64,000 nt of DNA from the NCBI GenBank assembly GCA_045629285.1, contig JAZQQY010000041.1, positions 62,001 to 126,000 on the forward strand, read 5' to 3'. A program made the position numbers and the translations under genes. Positions 8,819 through 17,017 of the stretch are shown here, in pieces (positions within the stretch are counted from its first letter, which is position 1; each line of letters starts with the position of its first letter). Below the pieces are notes generated by a model. The model was not told where the DNA came from and ran no database searches. It saw only the letters and a list, made by a program, of their open reading frames with translations. Origin of the DNA: UBA1723 sp045629285. GTDB lineage: Bacteria; Bacteroidota; Bacteroidia; Bacteroidales; Paludibacteraceae.

Positions 8819-10228
8819 ATGGGTGGCATTTTTGGTACTATCGGCAAAGAAAATTGCGTGAAAGATTTGTTCTACGGAACAGACTACAACTCGCATCTTG
8901 GCACAAAGCGTGGTGGTTTGGCAACTCTTTCTGAAAAGGGTTTCGTTAGATCGATCCACAATTTGGAAAGCACATATTTCAGAACGAAATTCGAGCCAGA
9001 GCTTGAGAAGTTCAGCGGCAATTCCGGTATCGGAGTAATCAGCGACACAGATTCGCAACCAATCATCGTTAACAGCCACCTGGGAAGATTCGCAGTGGCA
9101 ACTGTAGCGAAAATCAACAATCTTAAGGCTATCGAGGCAGATTTGCTCAACCGTATGCACCACTTCGCTGAATTCAGTGGAGGTGATACAAACCAGACTG
9201 AGCTTATCTCTATGCTTATAACAGAAGGCGAAAACTTCGTAGACGGTATCGAGCGTGTCTACAATACTATCAAGGGTTCATGCACAATGCTTCTTCTTAC
9301 AGAGAAGGGTATCATTGCAGCCCGCGACAAGTACGGTCGTCTTCCACTTGTAATCGGAAAGAAAGACGGTGCTTACGCCGTAACAGGCGAGACTGTAGCC
9401 TATCCAAATCTTGGCTACGAACCTGTATACAATATCGGACCAGGCGAGGTCGTGCTTATCACAGCAGACGGATTCGAGCAGCTTCGCAAGCCTGAGAAGA
9501 AGATGCAGATCTGCTCGTTCATGTGGATTTACTACGGTTACCCACCTTCAACATACGAGGATATCAACGTAGACGAGTTCCGTGTTAAGAGCGGTCTATT
9601 GATGTCGAAGGACGACGATGTAAAGCCAGACTACGTGGCAGCTATTCCAGATTCAGGAATCGGCCACGCACTTGGTTACTCAAACGGTCTTAACGTTCCT
9701 TACCGTCGTGCAATCGTCAAGTACACTCCTACTTGGCCTCGTTCATTCACTCCTACAAACCAGAAGATGCGTGAGCTAGTTGCAAGCATGAAGCTTGTTC
9801 CTAACAGAGCTCTATTGAAAGATAAGGTAGCCATGTTCTGCGACGACTCAATCGTTCGCGGCACACAGTTGAGAGACAACGTGAAGGTGCTTTACGACTA
9901 TGGTGTCAAGCAGGTTCACATGCGTATCAGCTGTCCTCCATTGCTTTACGGATGTCCTTTCATCAACTTCTCTGCTTCAAAGTCGGTGCTTGAGCTAATC
10001 ACTCGCCGTATCGTGCAGGAACTTGAGGGAGATATGGATGCTCACATCGATGAGTACATCACTCCAGGTACGGAGCGCTACAACAAGATGGTAGATGAAA
10101 TCCGCAGACGTCTTGGCATGGATTCATTGAAGTTCAACACTCTTGAAAACATCATCGAGGCAATCGGTCTTCCTAAAGAGTGCGTTTGTACACACTGTTT
10201 CGACGGAAGCAGCTACGGACATGAATAA
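8819..10228 (+). CDS. Amidophosphoribosyltransferase-like protein lacking the N-terminal catalytic Cys
   Basis: The 469-residue protein has the architecture of PurF, which converts PRPP and glutamine to phosphoribosylamine: an N-terminal Ntn glutaminase fold, then a phosphoribosyltransferase domain with the PRPP loop VAMFCDDSIVRGTQL near residue 340. Active PurF starts (M)CGI, with Cys as glutaminase nucleophile. Here the start reads MGGIFGTIG, so that Cys is absent. The rest of the glutaminase domain is intact (RGGLAT, NSHLGRFAV). Possible explanations are ammonia-dependent synthesis, an accessory subunit or another role. I recall similar MGG-starting homologues in Bacteroides, so this is probably a conserved variant. 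It has its own promoter and terminator. Confidence 0.82.
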   Translation: MGGIFGTIGKENCVKDLFYGTDYNSHLGTKRGGLATLSEKGFVRSIHNLESTYFRTKFEPELEKFSGNSGIGVISDTDSQPIIVNSHLGRFAVATVAKINNLKAIEADLLNRMHHFAEFSGGDTNQTELISMLITEGENFVDGIERVYNTIKGSCTMLLLTEKGIIAARDKYGRLPLVIGKKDGAYAVTGETVAYPNLGYEPVYNIGPGEVVLITADGFEQLRKPEKKMQICSFMWIYYGYPPSTYEDINVDEFRVKSGLLMSKDDDVKPDYVAAIPDSGIGHALGYSNGLNVPYRRAIVKYTPTWPRSFTPTNQKMRELVASMKLVPNRALLKDKVAMFCDDSIVRGTQLRDNVKVLYDYGVKQVHMRISCPPLLYGCPFINFSASKSVLELITRRIVQELEGDMDAHIDEYITPGTERYNKMVDEIRRRLGMDSLKFNTLENIIEAIGLPKECVCTHCFDGSSYGHE

Positions 10229-10260
10229 TTAACAATTAAGAGTTAATAATTAGGAATTAG

Positions 10261-10290
10261 AGACGTGATCAAAATCACGTCTCTTTTTTT
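10261..10290 (+). terminator. Intrinsic terminator after the PurF-like gene
   Basis: AGACGTGAT (10261-10269) and ATCACGTCT (10274-10282) form a 9-bp perfect stem with a 4-base loop, followed by CTTTTTTT. Confidence 0.93.
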
Positions 10291-10297
10291 ATCTCAT

Positions 10298-10329
10298 TTT
10301 GCTTTTGTTTATAAATTTTATTACTTTTG
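10298..10329 (+). promoter_or_regulatory. Promoter of the DUF4293 gene
   Basis: TTG (10299-10301), a 20-base spacer and TACTTTTG (10322-10329) match the Bacteroidetes consensus. It lies 24 bases before the ATG at 10354. Confidence 0.75.
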
Positions 10330-10353
10330 CTAGTAAGTTTAAACTTGAATGAA

Positions 10354-10776
10354 ATGATTCAGAGAATACAAACAATTTATCTATTAATCAGCGTCATCTT
10401 TCTTGTGTTGGCGTCGTTTAATGATTGTATCAGATTTTATAATGCGGAAACTATCGATTTTTGTAGTTATTCAGTGATGGACTACCCTGTCACTATGGCT
10501 ATTCAGATTATCTCAATCCTTCTTGCTTTCGGTTCTATCTTCATGTATAAGAACAGAGTACGTCAGATGAGAGTGGTTGGTTACGATACTATCCTTATCC
10601 TTCTTAACATTGCCGCAATCGCTATCTGCGTCTCTTGGGACAACTTCGAAGGATATAGTTTTTCCGTTACTTGGGCTACATTCTTGCCTATCGTTTCTGT
10701 CGTCATGAACCTGCTTGCCATTAAGGCGATCGGCATTGACGAAGCTAAGGTAAGAAGCCTCAACAGATTACGCTAA
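10354..10776 (+). CDS. DUF4293 four-helix membrane protein
   Basis: The 140-residue protein starts MIQRIQTIYLLIS, the conserved beginning of the DUF4293 family, with four transmembrane helices (about 7-27, 50-70, 80-98, 105-125). An ORF extension of nine codons lies upstream, but it starts inside the promoter region. The start at 10354 is 24 bases after the -7 box. Function is unknown. The stop overlaps the start of the next gene (TAATG), so the two are coupled. Confidence 0.85.
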   Translation: MIQRIQTIYLLISVIFLVLASFNDCIRFYNAETIDFCSYSVMDYPVTMAIQIISILLAFGSIFMYKNRVRQMRVVGYDTILILLNIAAIAICVSWDNFEGYSFSVTWATFLPIVSVVMNLLAIKAIGIDEAKVRSLNRLR

Positions 10777-12131
10777 TGATGAAAAGACGTTTCGTCTCTA
10801 CTTTTTTTGCTGCCGTCTCTACAATTGCAGCTTCGGCAGTTTCTTTGGCTCCAGTCGACAATTCCTCAACCTTTTACATGGAAGGCTCGTCTGGCGAACA
10901 GGTTTTTGTGGGTGAAGCTGACAGTGCAAGTTTTAATATAGTTTTGGACAATTCAGAAACTGCCCTTGACAATAGACTACTTGTCTCAGGAACAGATACA
11001 ACCAAATTGACAGATCAGGTATTCAAGATCGGCACAAACAAATGCTACTCTATCCTGTATACTTACAAGGACACCTACGACCAACAGAAATCTGGCACGA
11101 CATATTTGAGCTACATAAAGAAGACTGCAGTAGCTCCGAAGGTGAGCGTATGTGACTATGATTCACTGCTTAATCCTGTATGTGACCCTGAAATGAAAGT
11201 GAAGTTTTCAAATCTGGATTACACCAATTCATACGTTGACAAAAGAGGAGAAACAGTAAAGATCAAGGATAATCTTGTTTTGACATACTTGGATTACGAA
11301 GCTGACGGTGTCAATGTCAAGGACAAGGCAATGGAGGTTGTCGTAAACGGATTAAACAACGATTCCACATTGTCGATTCAGAAGCCTAAAAGACATACAG
11401 TCTTCAAGCTAAAGGATAAGATGACTCAGTACGAATACATCACCGACACCTTTCGCTCACTGCTTCCTTTCTCTGCGGCACAGATCACTATCGACGCCGA
11501 GGCTATTCCTCACAACAGAGAGAAGCGTAATGATGAAGCGGTAACGTTCGGAACATTGGAAGATGCAAAAAGAAATCTTGGCAACTATCTGTTTTCAGGA
11601 CCACTATACATCAACCTTGAGCGCAACTCTGTTGACAACGTGCCTGCAGACACAATAGACGCAACGTACACTTGGAGATTCTTCAACGACTCTACAGCCA
11701 CACTACGCAACAGCTATAGAGTGCGCTACAACGATTTGACACTCGACAACGAGCACATTGACGAATATGGCACTCATTTCGTGATGCTTGCAATCGACAA
11801 CAGCGCTTGTAAGGATACTCTTATTGCAGGTTTCAAAGTGAGAACATCAGAATTGATGATGCCTTCAGTGTTCACTCCTAATGGCGACGGCACGAACGAT
11901 GAGTTTCGTCCTACCTATACTTCCATCGTGGAGTATAGAATTTGGATCTACAACACGATGGGCAAGAAAATGTATGATTCAGAAGATATCACTGTCGGTT
12001 GGGACGGTACACATAAAGGCAAGGATGCTCCTATCGGCGCTTACTACTACGTAGTTGAGGCCAAGGGAGTAGACGGTGTCAACTACAAGTTGAAGGGTAC
12101 AGTCAACTTGGTGAGAAACGCAGAGAACTAA
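10776..12131 (+). CDS. Exported protein with a T9SS type-B (gliding-motility-associated) C-terminal domain
   Basis: The 451-residue protein has a signal peptide (cleavage near ASA, residue 20) and a long beta-rich body of unknown fold. The C-terminal domain is about 85 residues and begins at MPSVFTPNGDGTNDEF near 365. The SVFTPNGDGxND pattern, followed by the RIWIYNTMGKKMY and WDGTHKGKDAPIGAYYYV strands, is the gliding-motility-associated type-B sorting domain. This domain targets cargo to the type IX secretion system. It implies surface display or release. The body has no motif I recognise. It overlaps the DUF4293 stop and precedes tilS by 34 bases. A second ATG at 10779 is equally possible as start. 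Confidence 0.83.
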   Translation: MMKRRFVSTFFAAVSTIAASAVSLAPVDNSSTFYMEGSSGEQVFVGEADSASFNIVLDNSETALDNRLLVSGTDTTKLTDQVFKIGTNKCYSILYTYKDTYDQQKSGTTYLSYIKKTAVAPKVSVCDYDSLLNPVCDPEMKVKFSNLDYTNSYVDKRGETVKIKDNLVLTYLDYEADGVNVKDKAMEVVVNGLNNDSTLSIQKPKRHTVFKLKDKMTQYEYITDTFRSLLPFSAAQITIDAEAIPHNREKRNDEAVTFGTLEDAKRNLGNYLFSGPLYINLERNSVDNVPADTIDATYTWRFFNDSTATLRNSYRVRYNDLTLDNEHIDEYGTHFVMLAIDNSACKDTLIAGFKVRTSELMMPSVFTPNGDGTNDEFRPTYTSIVEYRIWIYNTMGKKMYDSEDITVGWDGTHKGKDAPIGAYYYVVEAKGVDGVNYKLKGTVNLVRNAEN

Positions 12132-12165
12132 ACTAACTATCTAAACTAAAAAAGGTTTTCCTGTC

Positions 12166-13524
12166 ATGGAGGCGAAGGTAAAGCATTTTATCGAAAAAGA
12201 GTCTCTTTTCACTAGAAAGGACAAGATTCTTATCGGTGTAAGCGGTGGACGAGATTCCATTGCCCTTCTTCATGTGCTTTATCGTTTGGGCTACGATATA
12301 GTCGTCGCTCACTGTAACTTCCATCTTCGCGGTCAGGAATCCAACAGAGATAGCGAGTTTGTGACAAAGCATGTTCAGGATATGGATGTGCCGTTCTACT
12401 CTATCGATTTCGACACAGAATCGTACGCCCGCGACAACAAGCTTTCCATAGAGATGGCGGCCCGCGACTTGCGCTATGAATGGTTTGATTCATTGCTCAA
12501 GTTGACAGGATGCAAATATATAGCAGTGGCTCACCATAGCGACGACGTGGTGGAAACGTTCCTGATCAACATGGTGCGAGGCACAGGTCTTAATGGTCTG
12601 ACAGGAATAAAGGCAAAGAACGGCAATGTCGTACGCCCGTTCCTTTGCGTCTCACGAAACGAGATCAACGACTATATTTTCGACAACAGTTTCGACTACG
12701 TTGAGGACAGTACAAACAGCGAGGTGGTGTACGTGCGTAACAAGATGCGCAACGTCATTATTCCTACTTTGGAAACCATCAACCCTAGTTTCCGCACGTC
12801 GACAATACAGAGCATCGAAAACCTCACACGCACACAGAATTTTGTGATGCATTTCGTGGAGAAGCTACGTGAGGAGATTGTGGAGCACAAGCAGGATATG
12901 GATGTGTTGGATATCGAAAAGATCCGCACTGCTCCGGAACCGATATATGTGTTGTACGAAATACTGAAGCCTTACGGATTCTCATCCTCTACAGTGTACA
13001 ACATCTTCACTTCTATCTTGGAAGACAACGTTTCCGGCAAACAGTTCTTCTCACATACAGGAGTGAGAGCGTTGAGAGACAGAGACAAAATCTTCATCCA
13101 GTTTCGCAAGGAGGAAGACGATATCGATGAGGAAGAACCGGAAGAATACGAGATTCGCAACGTGGCTGCGTTCTTCAATCTCAACATCAACTTCATGGCT
13201 GAGATTTTCGACAGCAACAACTTCTCTATAGTGAAGGACAAAACCGTATGTTGTGTCGACTATAAGAAACTTACATTCCCATTGACTCTAAGAAAATGGA
13301 GACAGGCCGATACATTCTGCCCGTTCGGAATGAAAGGAAGAAAGAAACTGAGCGACTTCTTCGTCGACCAGAAATTCAGTTTGATTGAAAAAGAAAATAC
13401 ATGGATATTGGCTGACGGCAAGTGCGGCGACATCATTTGGGTAGTCGGACATCGTACAGACAATAGATTTAGAATAGACGAACAGACAAAACAAATACTT
13501 AGAATTAGTTTTTTAAAAGAGTAA
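12166..13524 (+). CDS. tilS: tRNA(Ile)-lysidine synthase
   Basis: TilS modifies C34 of the AUA-reading tRNA-Ile to lysidine using ATP and lysine. The 452-residue protein has the N-type ATP pyrophosphatase loop SGGRDSIALLH (about 27-37). HCNFHLRGQESNRDSEF, ARDLRYEWF and the AHHSDDVVETFLINMVRGTGLNGL segment around residue 125-148 follow. The C-terminal TilS domain includes KWRQADTFCPFGMKGRKKLSDFF. Length is normal. It is followed three bases after its stop by recA. Confidence 0.95.
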   Translation: MEAKVKHFIEKESLFTRKDKILIGVSGGRDSIALLHVLYRLGYDIVVAHCNFHLRGQESNRDSEFVTKHVQDMDVPFYSIDFDTESYARDNKLSIEMAARDLRYEWFDSLLKLTGCKYIAVAHHSDDVVETFLINMVRGTGLNGLTGIKAKNGNVVRPFLCVSRNEINDYIFDNSFDYVEDSTNSEVVYVRNKMRNVIIPTLETINPSFRTSTIQSIENLTRTQNFVMHFVEKLREEIVEHKQDMDVLDIEKIRTAPEPIYVLYEILKPYGFSSSTVYNIFTSILEDNVSGKQFFSHTGVRALRDRDKIFIQFRKEEDDIDEEEPEEYEIRNVAAFFNLNINFMAEIFDSNNFSIVKDKTVCCVDYKKLTFPLTLRKWRQADTFCPFGMKGRKKLSDFFVDQKFSLIEKENTWILADGKCGDIIWVVGHRTDNRFRIDEQTKQILRISFLKE

Positions 13525-13527
13525 AAA

Positions 13528-14562
13528 ATGGAAGAAACAGAAAAGACTAGCGGAGCAATCGCTCCATCGGCAGAAAAACTAAAGGCATTGCAGCTTGCAA
13601 TGGAAAAGATTGAGAAGGACCACGGTAAAGGTTCCATCATGCGTATGGGCGACCACGTGCAGACAAACGTACCAGTTATTCCGTCAGGCTCAATCGGTCT
13701 TGACCTTGCCCTTGGCGTAGGCGGTTACCCACGCGGAAGAATAATCGAGATCTTCGGTCCTGAGTCTTCTGGTAAGACAACTCTTGCCATCCACGCTATC
13801 GCACAGGCTCAGAAAGCTGGCGGTCTTGCTGCCATCATCGACGCAGAACACGCATTCGACAGATTCTATGCGGAGAAGCTAGGTGTCGACACAAACAACC
13901 TTGTGATGTCGCAGCCAGACAACGGTGAGCAGGCACTTGAGATCGCAGATCAGTTGATCCGCTCTTCAGCAGTGGATTTGGTTGTTGTCGACTCTGTAGC
14001 TGCCCTTACACCAAAGGCAGAGATCGAGGGTGAGATGGGTGATTCAAAGATGGGCTTGCAGGCACGCTTGATGAGCCAGGCAATGAGAAAGCTTACCGCT
14101 ACTATCGACAAGACAAATACAACATGTATCTTCATCAACCAGCTTCGTGACAAGATCGGTGTGATGTTCGGTAACCCAGAGACAACAACTGGTGGTAACG
14201 CACTTAAGTTCTATGCCTCTGTCAGAATCGACATCCGTCGTACATCGGCAATCAAGGATGGCGACCAGGTGATCGGTAACAGCACTAAGGTGAAGATCGT
14301 AAAGAATAAGGTAGCACCTCCTTTCCGTAGCGCCTCATTCGACATCATGTTCGGCGAGGGTATATCGTACACAGGTGAGTTGATCGACTACGGTGTGGAG
14401 TACGGAATCATTAAGAAAAGCGGTTCATGGTACAGCTACAACGACGAGAAGATCGCTCAGGGTCGTGACGCAGCCAAGGAGTTCCTTAAGGCAAATCCTG
14501 ACATGATGGCTGAAATCGACGCTGCAGTACGTGCCGCTATCAAGGAAAAAGAAAACGCTTAA
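13528..14562 (+). CDS. recA: Recombinase RecA
   Basis: RecA forms filaments on single-stranded DNA, catalyses strand exchange and triggers LexA cleavage. The 344-residue protein has Walker A GPESSGKTT (77-85), the catalytic Glu/Asp segment AAIIDAEHAFD, Walker B LVVVDSVAAL, the GEMGDSKMGLQARLMSQAMRKL L1 region and the L2 region MFGNPETTTGG. The start lies three bases after tilS and the stop one base before hflX, so transcription is probably shared. No LexA-type box is evident directly upstream. Confidence 0.99.
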   Translation: MEETEKTSGAIAPSAEKLKALQLAMEKIEKDHGKGSIMRMGDHVQTNVPVIPSGSIGLDLALGVGGYPRGRIIEIFGPESSGKTTLAIHAIAQAQKAGGLAAIIDAEHAFDRFYAEKLGVDTNNLVMSQPDNGEQALEIADQLIRSSAVDLVVVDSVAALTPKAEIEGEMGDSKMGLQARLMSQAMRKLTATIDKTNTTCIFINQLRDKIGVMFGNPETTTGGNALKFYASVRIDIRRTSAIKDGDQVIGNSTKVKIVKNKVAPPFRSASFDIMFGEGISYTGELIDYGVEYGIIKKSGSWYSYNDEKIAQGRDAAKEFLKANPDMMAEIDAAVRAAIKEKENA

Positions 14563-14563
14563 T

Positions 14564-15814
14564 ATGGCAGAAGAAGTAAAAACCGAAATATACAACGAGA
14601 GAGCCATCCTTGTCGGAGTTGCCACACAGACTGTGTCGGAACAGAAGGCAAAGGAGTATCTTGACGAGTTGGCGTTCTTGGCTGAGACCGCAGGAGCTTA
14701 TCCGCAGAAGATCTTCATGCAGAAACTTGTGCAGCCTAACTCCAACACATACGTTGGTCCGGGTAAGATCGAGGAGATCAGAAACTACATCATCGATCAC
14801 GAGGAAGACGAAGAGAGCTCTATCCATCTTGTGATCTTCGACGATGAGTTGTCCCCAAAGCAGCTACGCAATATCGAGAAGGAGCTTGGTGTCAAGATTC
14901 TAGACCGTACGACGCTTATCCTCGACATCTTTGCTATGCGTGCCCAGACAGCCCATGCAAAGACACAGGTGGAGCTTGCTCAATGCAGATACCTATTGCC
15001 TCGCTTGACACGAATGTGGACTCACTTGGACCGTCAGAAGGGAGGTATCGGTATGCGTGGTACAGGTGAAACGCAGATCGAGGCCGACCGTCGTATCATC
15101 CTAAACAGAATCTCTCTATTGAAAGAGGAGTTGAAGGAGATCGACAAGCAGAAGAGTACACAGCGTAAGAATCGTGGTAAGATGGTGCGTGTGGCACTTG
15201 TCGGCTATACCAACGTCGGCAAATCCACAATCATGAACATGCTTGCCAAAAGCGAGGTGTTTGCTGAAAACAAACTCTTTGCCACTCTTGATACAACTGT
15301 AAGAAAAGTGACAGTGGACAACCTTCCGTTCTTGCTGTCAGATACAGTAGGATTCATCCGCAAGCTGCCTCACGATTTGGTGGAGAGCTTCAAGAGCACA
15401 CTCGATGAGGTCAGAGAAGCCGACTTGCTTGTGCATGTTGTCGACGTTTCCAACCCAACTTTCGAAGACCAGATCGCAGTAGTTGAGAAGACACTATCTG
15501 AGATCAACAAGGAGGAGAAGCCAACAATGCTTGTATTCAACAAGATCGATGCCTTCACATACATCGAGAAGGCAGAAGACGACCTTACTCCAATCAAACG
15601 AGAGAACTACTCTCTTGAGGATTTGAAGAAGATGTGGATGGCGAAGATGAACAACTGCAACTGCATTTTCATCTCAGCTAAAGACAAGTCTAATCTTGAG
15701 GATTTCAAGAAGCAGCTTTACGATAAGGTTAAGGAGATTCACATCCAGCGTTACCCTTACAACGATTTCTTATTCCAGAAATACGACGACGAGGGAGAAA
15801 TAAGTTTGGAGTAA
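14564..15814 (+). CDS. hflX: GTPase HflX
   Basis: HflX is a ribosome-associated GTPase that splits stalled ribosomes. The 416-residue protein has the N-terminal HflX domain with GPGKIEEI near 61, the conserved RTTLILDIFAMRA segment, a glycine-rich linker (GGIGMRGTGETQIEADRR), then the G domain: GYTNVGKST (G1), SDTVGFIRKLPH (G3) and NKID (G4). The first ATG of the open frame (14531) overlaps recA. The ATG at 14564 gives the usual N-terminus and is preferred. Confidence 0.95.
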   Translation: MAEEVKTEIYNERAILVGVATQTVSEQKAKEYLDELAFLAETAGAYPQKIFMQKLVQPNSNTYVGPGKIEEIRNYIIDHEEDEESSIHLVIFDDELSPKQLRNIEKELGVKILDRTTLILDIFAMRAQTAHAKTQVELAQCRYLLPRLTRMWTHLDRQKGGIGMRGTGETQIEADRRIILNRISLLKEELKEIDKQKSTQRKNRGKMVRVALVGYTNVGKSTIMNMLAKSEVFAENKLFATLDTTVRKVTVDNLPFLLSDTVGFIRKLPHDLVESFKSTLDEVREADLLVHVVDVSNPTFEDQIAVVEKTLSEINKEEKPTMLVFNKIDAFTYIEKAEDDLTPIKRENYSLEDLKKMWMAKMNNCNCIFISAKDKSNLEDFKKQLYDKVKEIHIQRYPYNDFLFQKYDDEGEISLE

Positions 15815-15833
15815 TATCGTAATGAGATGCAAC

Positions 15834-15866
15834 AGAGGCAGTCACGTTACGATTGCCTCTTTGTTT
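15834..15866 (+). terminator. Terminator after hflX
   Basis: AGAGGCA (15834-15840) pairs with TGCCTCT (15854-15860) across a 13-base loop, followed by TTGTTT. It closes the tilS-recA-hflX run. Confidence 0.75.
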
Positions 15867-15868
15867 AG

Positions 15869-16027
15869 TGTTGTATTAACTTGGCGGAACGAGTGAATTG
15901 CTCACAACAATATGTTTCCAAAATTCTGAAAGGAAAAGAGAATCTTTCTCTTGATACTCTCACAAGACTTGAGGATGCCTTACAGATAAGTATCATATTG
16001 CCCAAATACGAAGATAATCCTGTATAA
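15869..16027 (+). pseudogene. Remnant of an XRE-family helix-turn-helix antitoxin
   Basis: The frame from 15869 to the TAA at 16025-16027 encodes LAERVNCSQQYVSKILKG, then a KENLSLDTLTRLEDAL segment. These are the recognition helix and following helices of an XRE/Cro-type HTH as found in Bacteroidetes antitoxins. The first helices and an ATG are missing because a stop (TAG 15866-15868) and the hflX terminator lie immediately upstream. No partner toxin gene is next to it. A TTG at 15881 could start a 48-residue peptide, but nothing else supports expression. I interpret it as a 3' fragment of a lost toxin-antitoxin locus. Confidence 0.6.
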
Positions 16028-16038
16028 AAACAACAAGA

Positions 16039-16066
16039 GGCAGCCCATCTGGACTGCCCTTCTTTT
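16039..16066. terminator. Hairpin between convergent units
   Basis: GGCAG (16039-16043) and CTGCC (16054-16058) pair, followed on the plus strand by CTTCTTTT. It lies between the HTH remnant (plus) and the 16088 lipoprotein gene (minus). Confidence 0.5.
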
Positions 16067-16087
16067 ATCTATTCCTAAATCAAAGAG

Positions 16088-16453
16088 TTACTTCTCCTGC
16101 AATGCTTCCTTGAAACCTTCAAGCAAACCGTCGGATTCCTTTAGGAAATTGCCAATCTCACCAGCAAAGTCATTAACAGCCTTCTTCGCAATCTTTCCAA
16201 GAGCTTTGCCCTTAAGTCGACCTATCTCACGAAGTTCCTCTTCCGTATACTGATCCTTATTCTTCCGAACCTCATCTTCAATTTCCTCTATCTCTTCTCC
16301 CAAGGCAACCCACTCCTCTTCAGTATACTTGGCATCCTTCTGATCTAGTTTTTCATTCAACTGAGTCAAACGGTCGATAGGAGTCTGCTTCTTAACGCAC
16401 GACACTGCAAACACAGCAAGCAGCACTGCAAATATGATATGTCTTATTTTCAT
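16088..16453 (-). CDS. Small charged lipoprotein, function unknown
   Basis: The 121-residue protein has a lipoprotein signal with lipobox FAVSC near residue 15-19. A highly charged, Glu/Lys-rich helical body follows, with a repeated EEEW/EEL pattern (YTEEEWVALGEEIEEIEDEV, YTEEELREIGRLKGKAL) that looks like two copies of one helix unit about 30 residues apart. The open frame extends 25 codons upstream, but those codons lie across the -7 box (16479-16486). The ATG at 16453 gives the lipoprotein signal and a 25-base spacing from the box. I know no family name. Confidence 0.7.
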   Translation of the reverse strand: MKIRHIIFAVLLAVFAVSCVKKQTPIDRLTQLNEKLDQKDAKYTEEEWVALGEEIEEIEDEVRKNKDQYTEEELREIGRLKGKALGKIAKKAVNDFAGEIGNFLKESDGLLEGFKEALQEK

Positions 16454-16478
16454 GTCCTCAAAATTTTTCTCTTTTCCA

Positions 16479-16486
16479 CAAATGTA
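16479..16486 (-). promoter_or_regulatory. -7 box for the 16453 lipoprotein gene
   Basis: The minus strand reads TACATTTG, 25 bases before the ATG. No -33 TTG at standard spacing. Confidence 0.5.
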
Positions 16487-16570
16487 GGAATTTTTCGATA
16501 AAAAAAGATGAAATGGACTTGTCCCCATTCAATTTTGATTATTAACCATTAACTATTAACTTATAAGCAC

Positions 16571-16578
16571 TATCTTTG
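16571..16578 (+). promoter_or_regulatory. -7 box for the gtrA-like gene
   Basis: TATCTTTG lies 24 bases before the ATG at 16603. A TTAA-rich stretch (ATTAACCATTAACTATTAAC, 16541-16560) occupies the -33 region. Confidence 0.6.
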
Positions 16579-16602
16579 CATCGTTAAATCAAAGGATTTC
16601 CA

Positions 16603-17001
16603 ATGGAATTGATCGAAAAAGTTAAAAAGCTCCTTGAAAAAGAATTCATCAGATTTGTCATTGTCGGCACGCTAGCTACCGCTATTGATGCTGGTGTCTT
16701 CTATCTGGTCAGACTTTTCGCTCCATATCAAGTGGCGATGATCACAGGCTACCTATTGAGCCTCATCGTCAACTATATCCTCACAGTACGATGGACATTC
16801 AAGAAGAAGCCTTCCGTCAACAATGCAATCGCTGTTGTCGCGGCTCATCTTATCAATCTTTTCATCGTAAGAATGAGTTTGATGAAATTCTTCGTCGGAT
16901 ATGTCGGCCTTGAGGACAAAATTGCATACCTTCCTACCCTAGTCATCTCTGTGGCTATCAACTTCTTTATGGTGAAGTTTGCAGTGAATAGAGTGAAATA
17001 A
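16603..17001 (+). CDS. GtrA family membrane protein
   Basis: The 132-residue protein has four transmembrane helices and the GtrA family pattern: FIRFVIVGTLATAIDAGVFY in helix 1, YLLSLIVNYILTVRWTFK after helix 2, and VAINFFMVKFAVN at the end. GtrA proteins are thought to move or present lipid-linked sugars for surface polysaccharide glycosylation. No glycosyltransferase is adjacent, so the substrate is unknown. It is followed 16 bases later by the flavodoxin-like lipoprotein gene. Confidence 0.88.
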   Translation: MELIEKVKKLLEKEFIRFVIVGTLATAIDAGVFYLVRLFAPYQVAMITGYLLSLIVNYILTVRWTFKKKPSVNNAIAVVAAHLINLFIVRMSLMKFFVGYVGLEDKIAYLPTLVISVAINFFMVKFAVNRVK

Positions 17002-17017
17002 GTAAATACAATATATT

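Noticed and set aside
12652..12929. Antisense ORFs within tilS
   Set aside because: The tilS frame is complete with all motifs. The antisense frames have no start signals or recognisable sequence.
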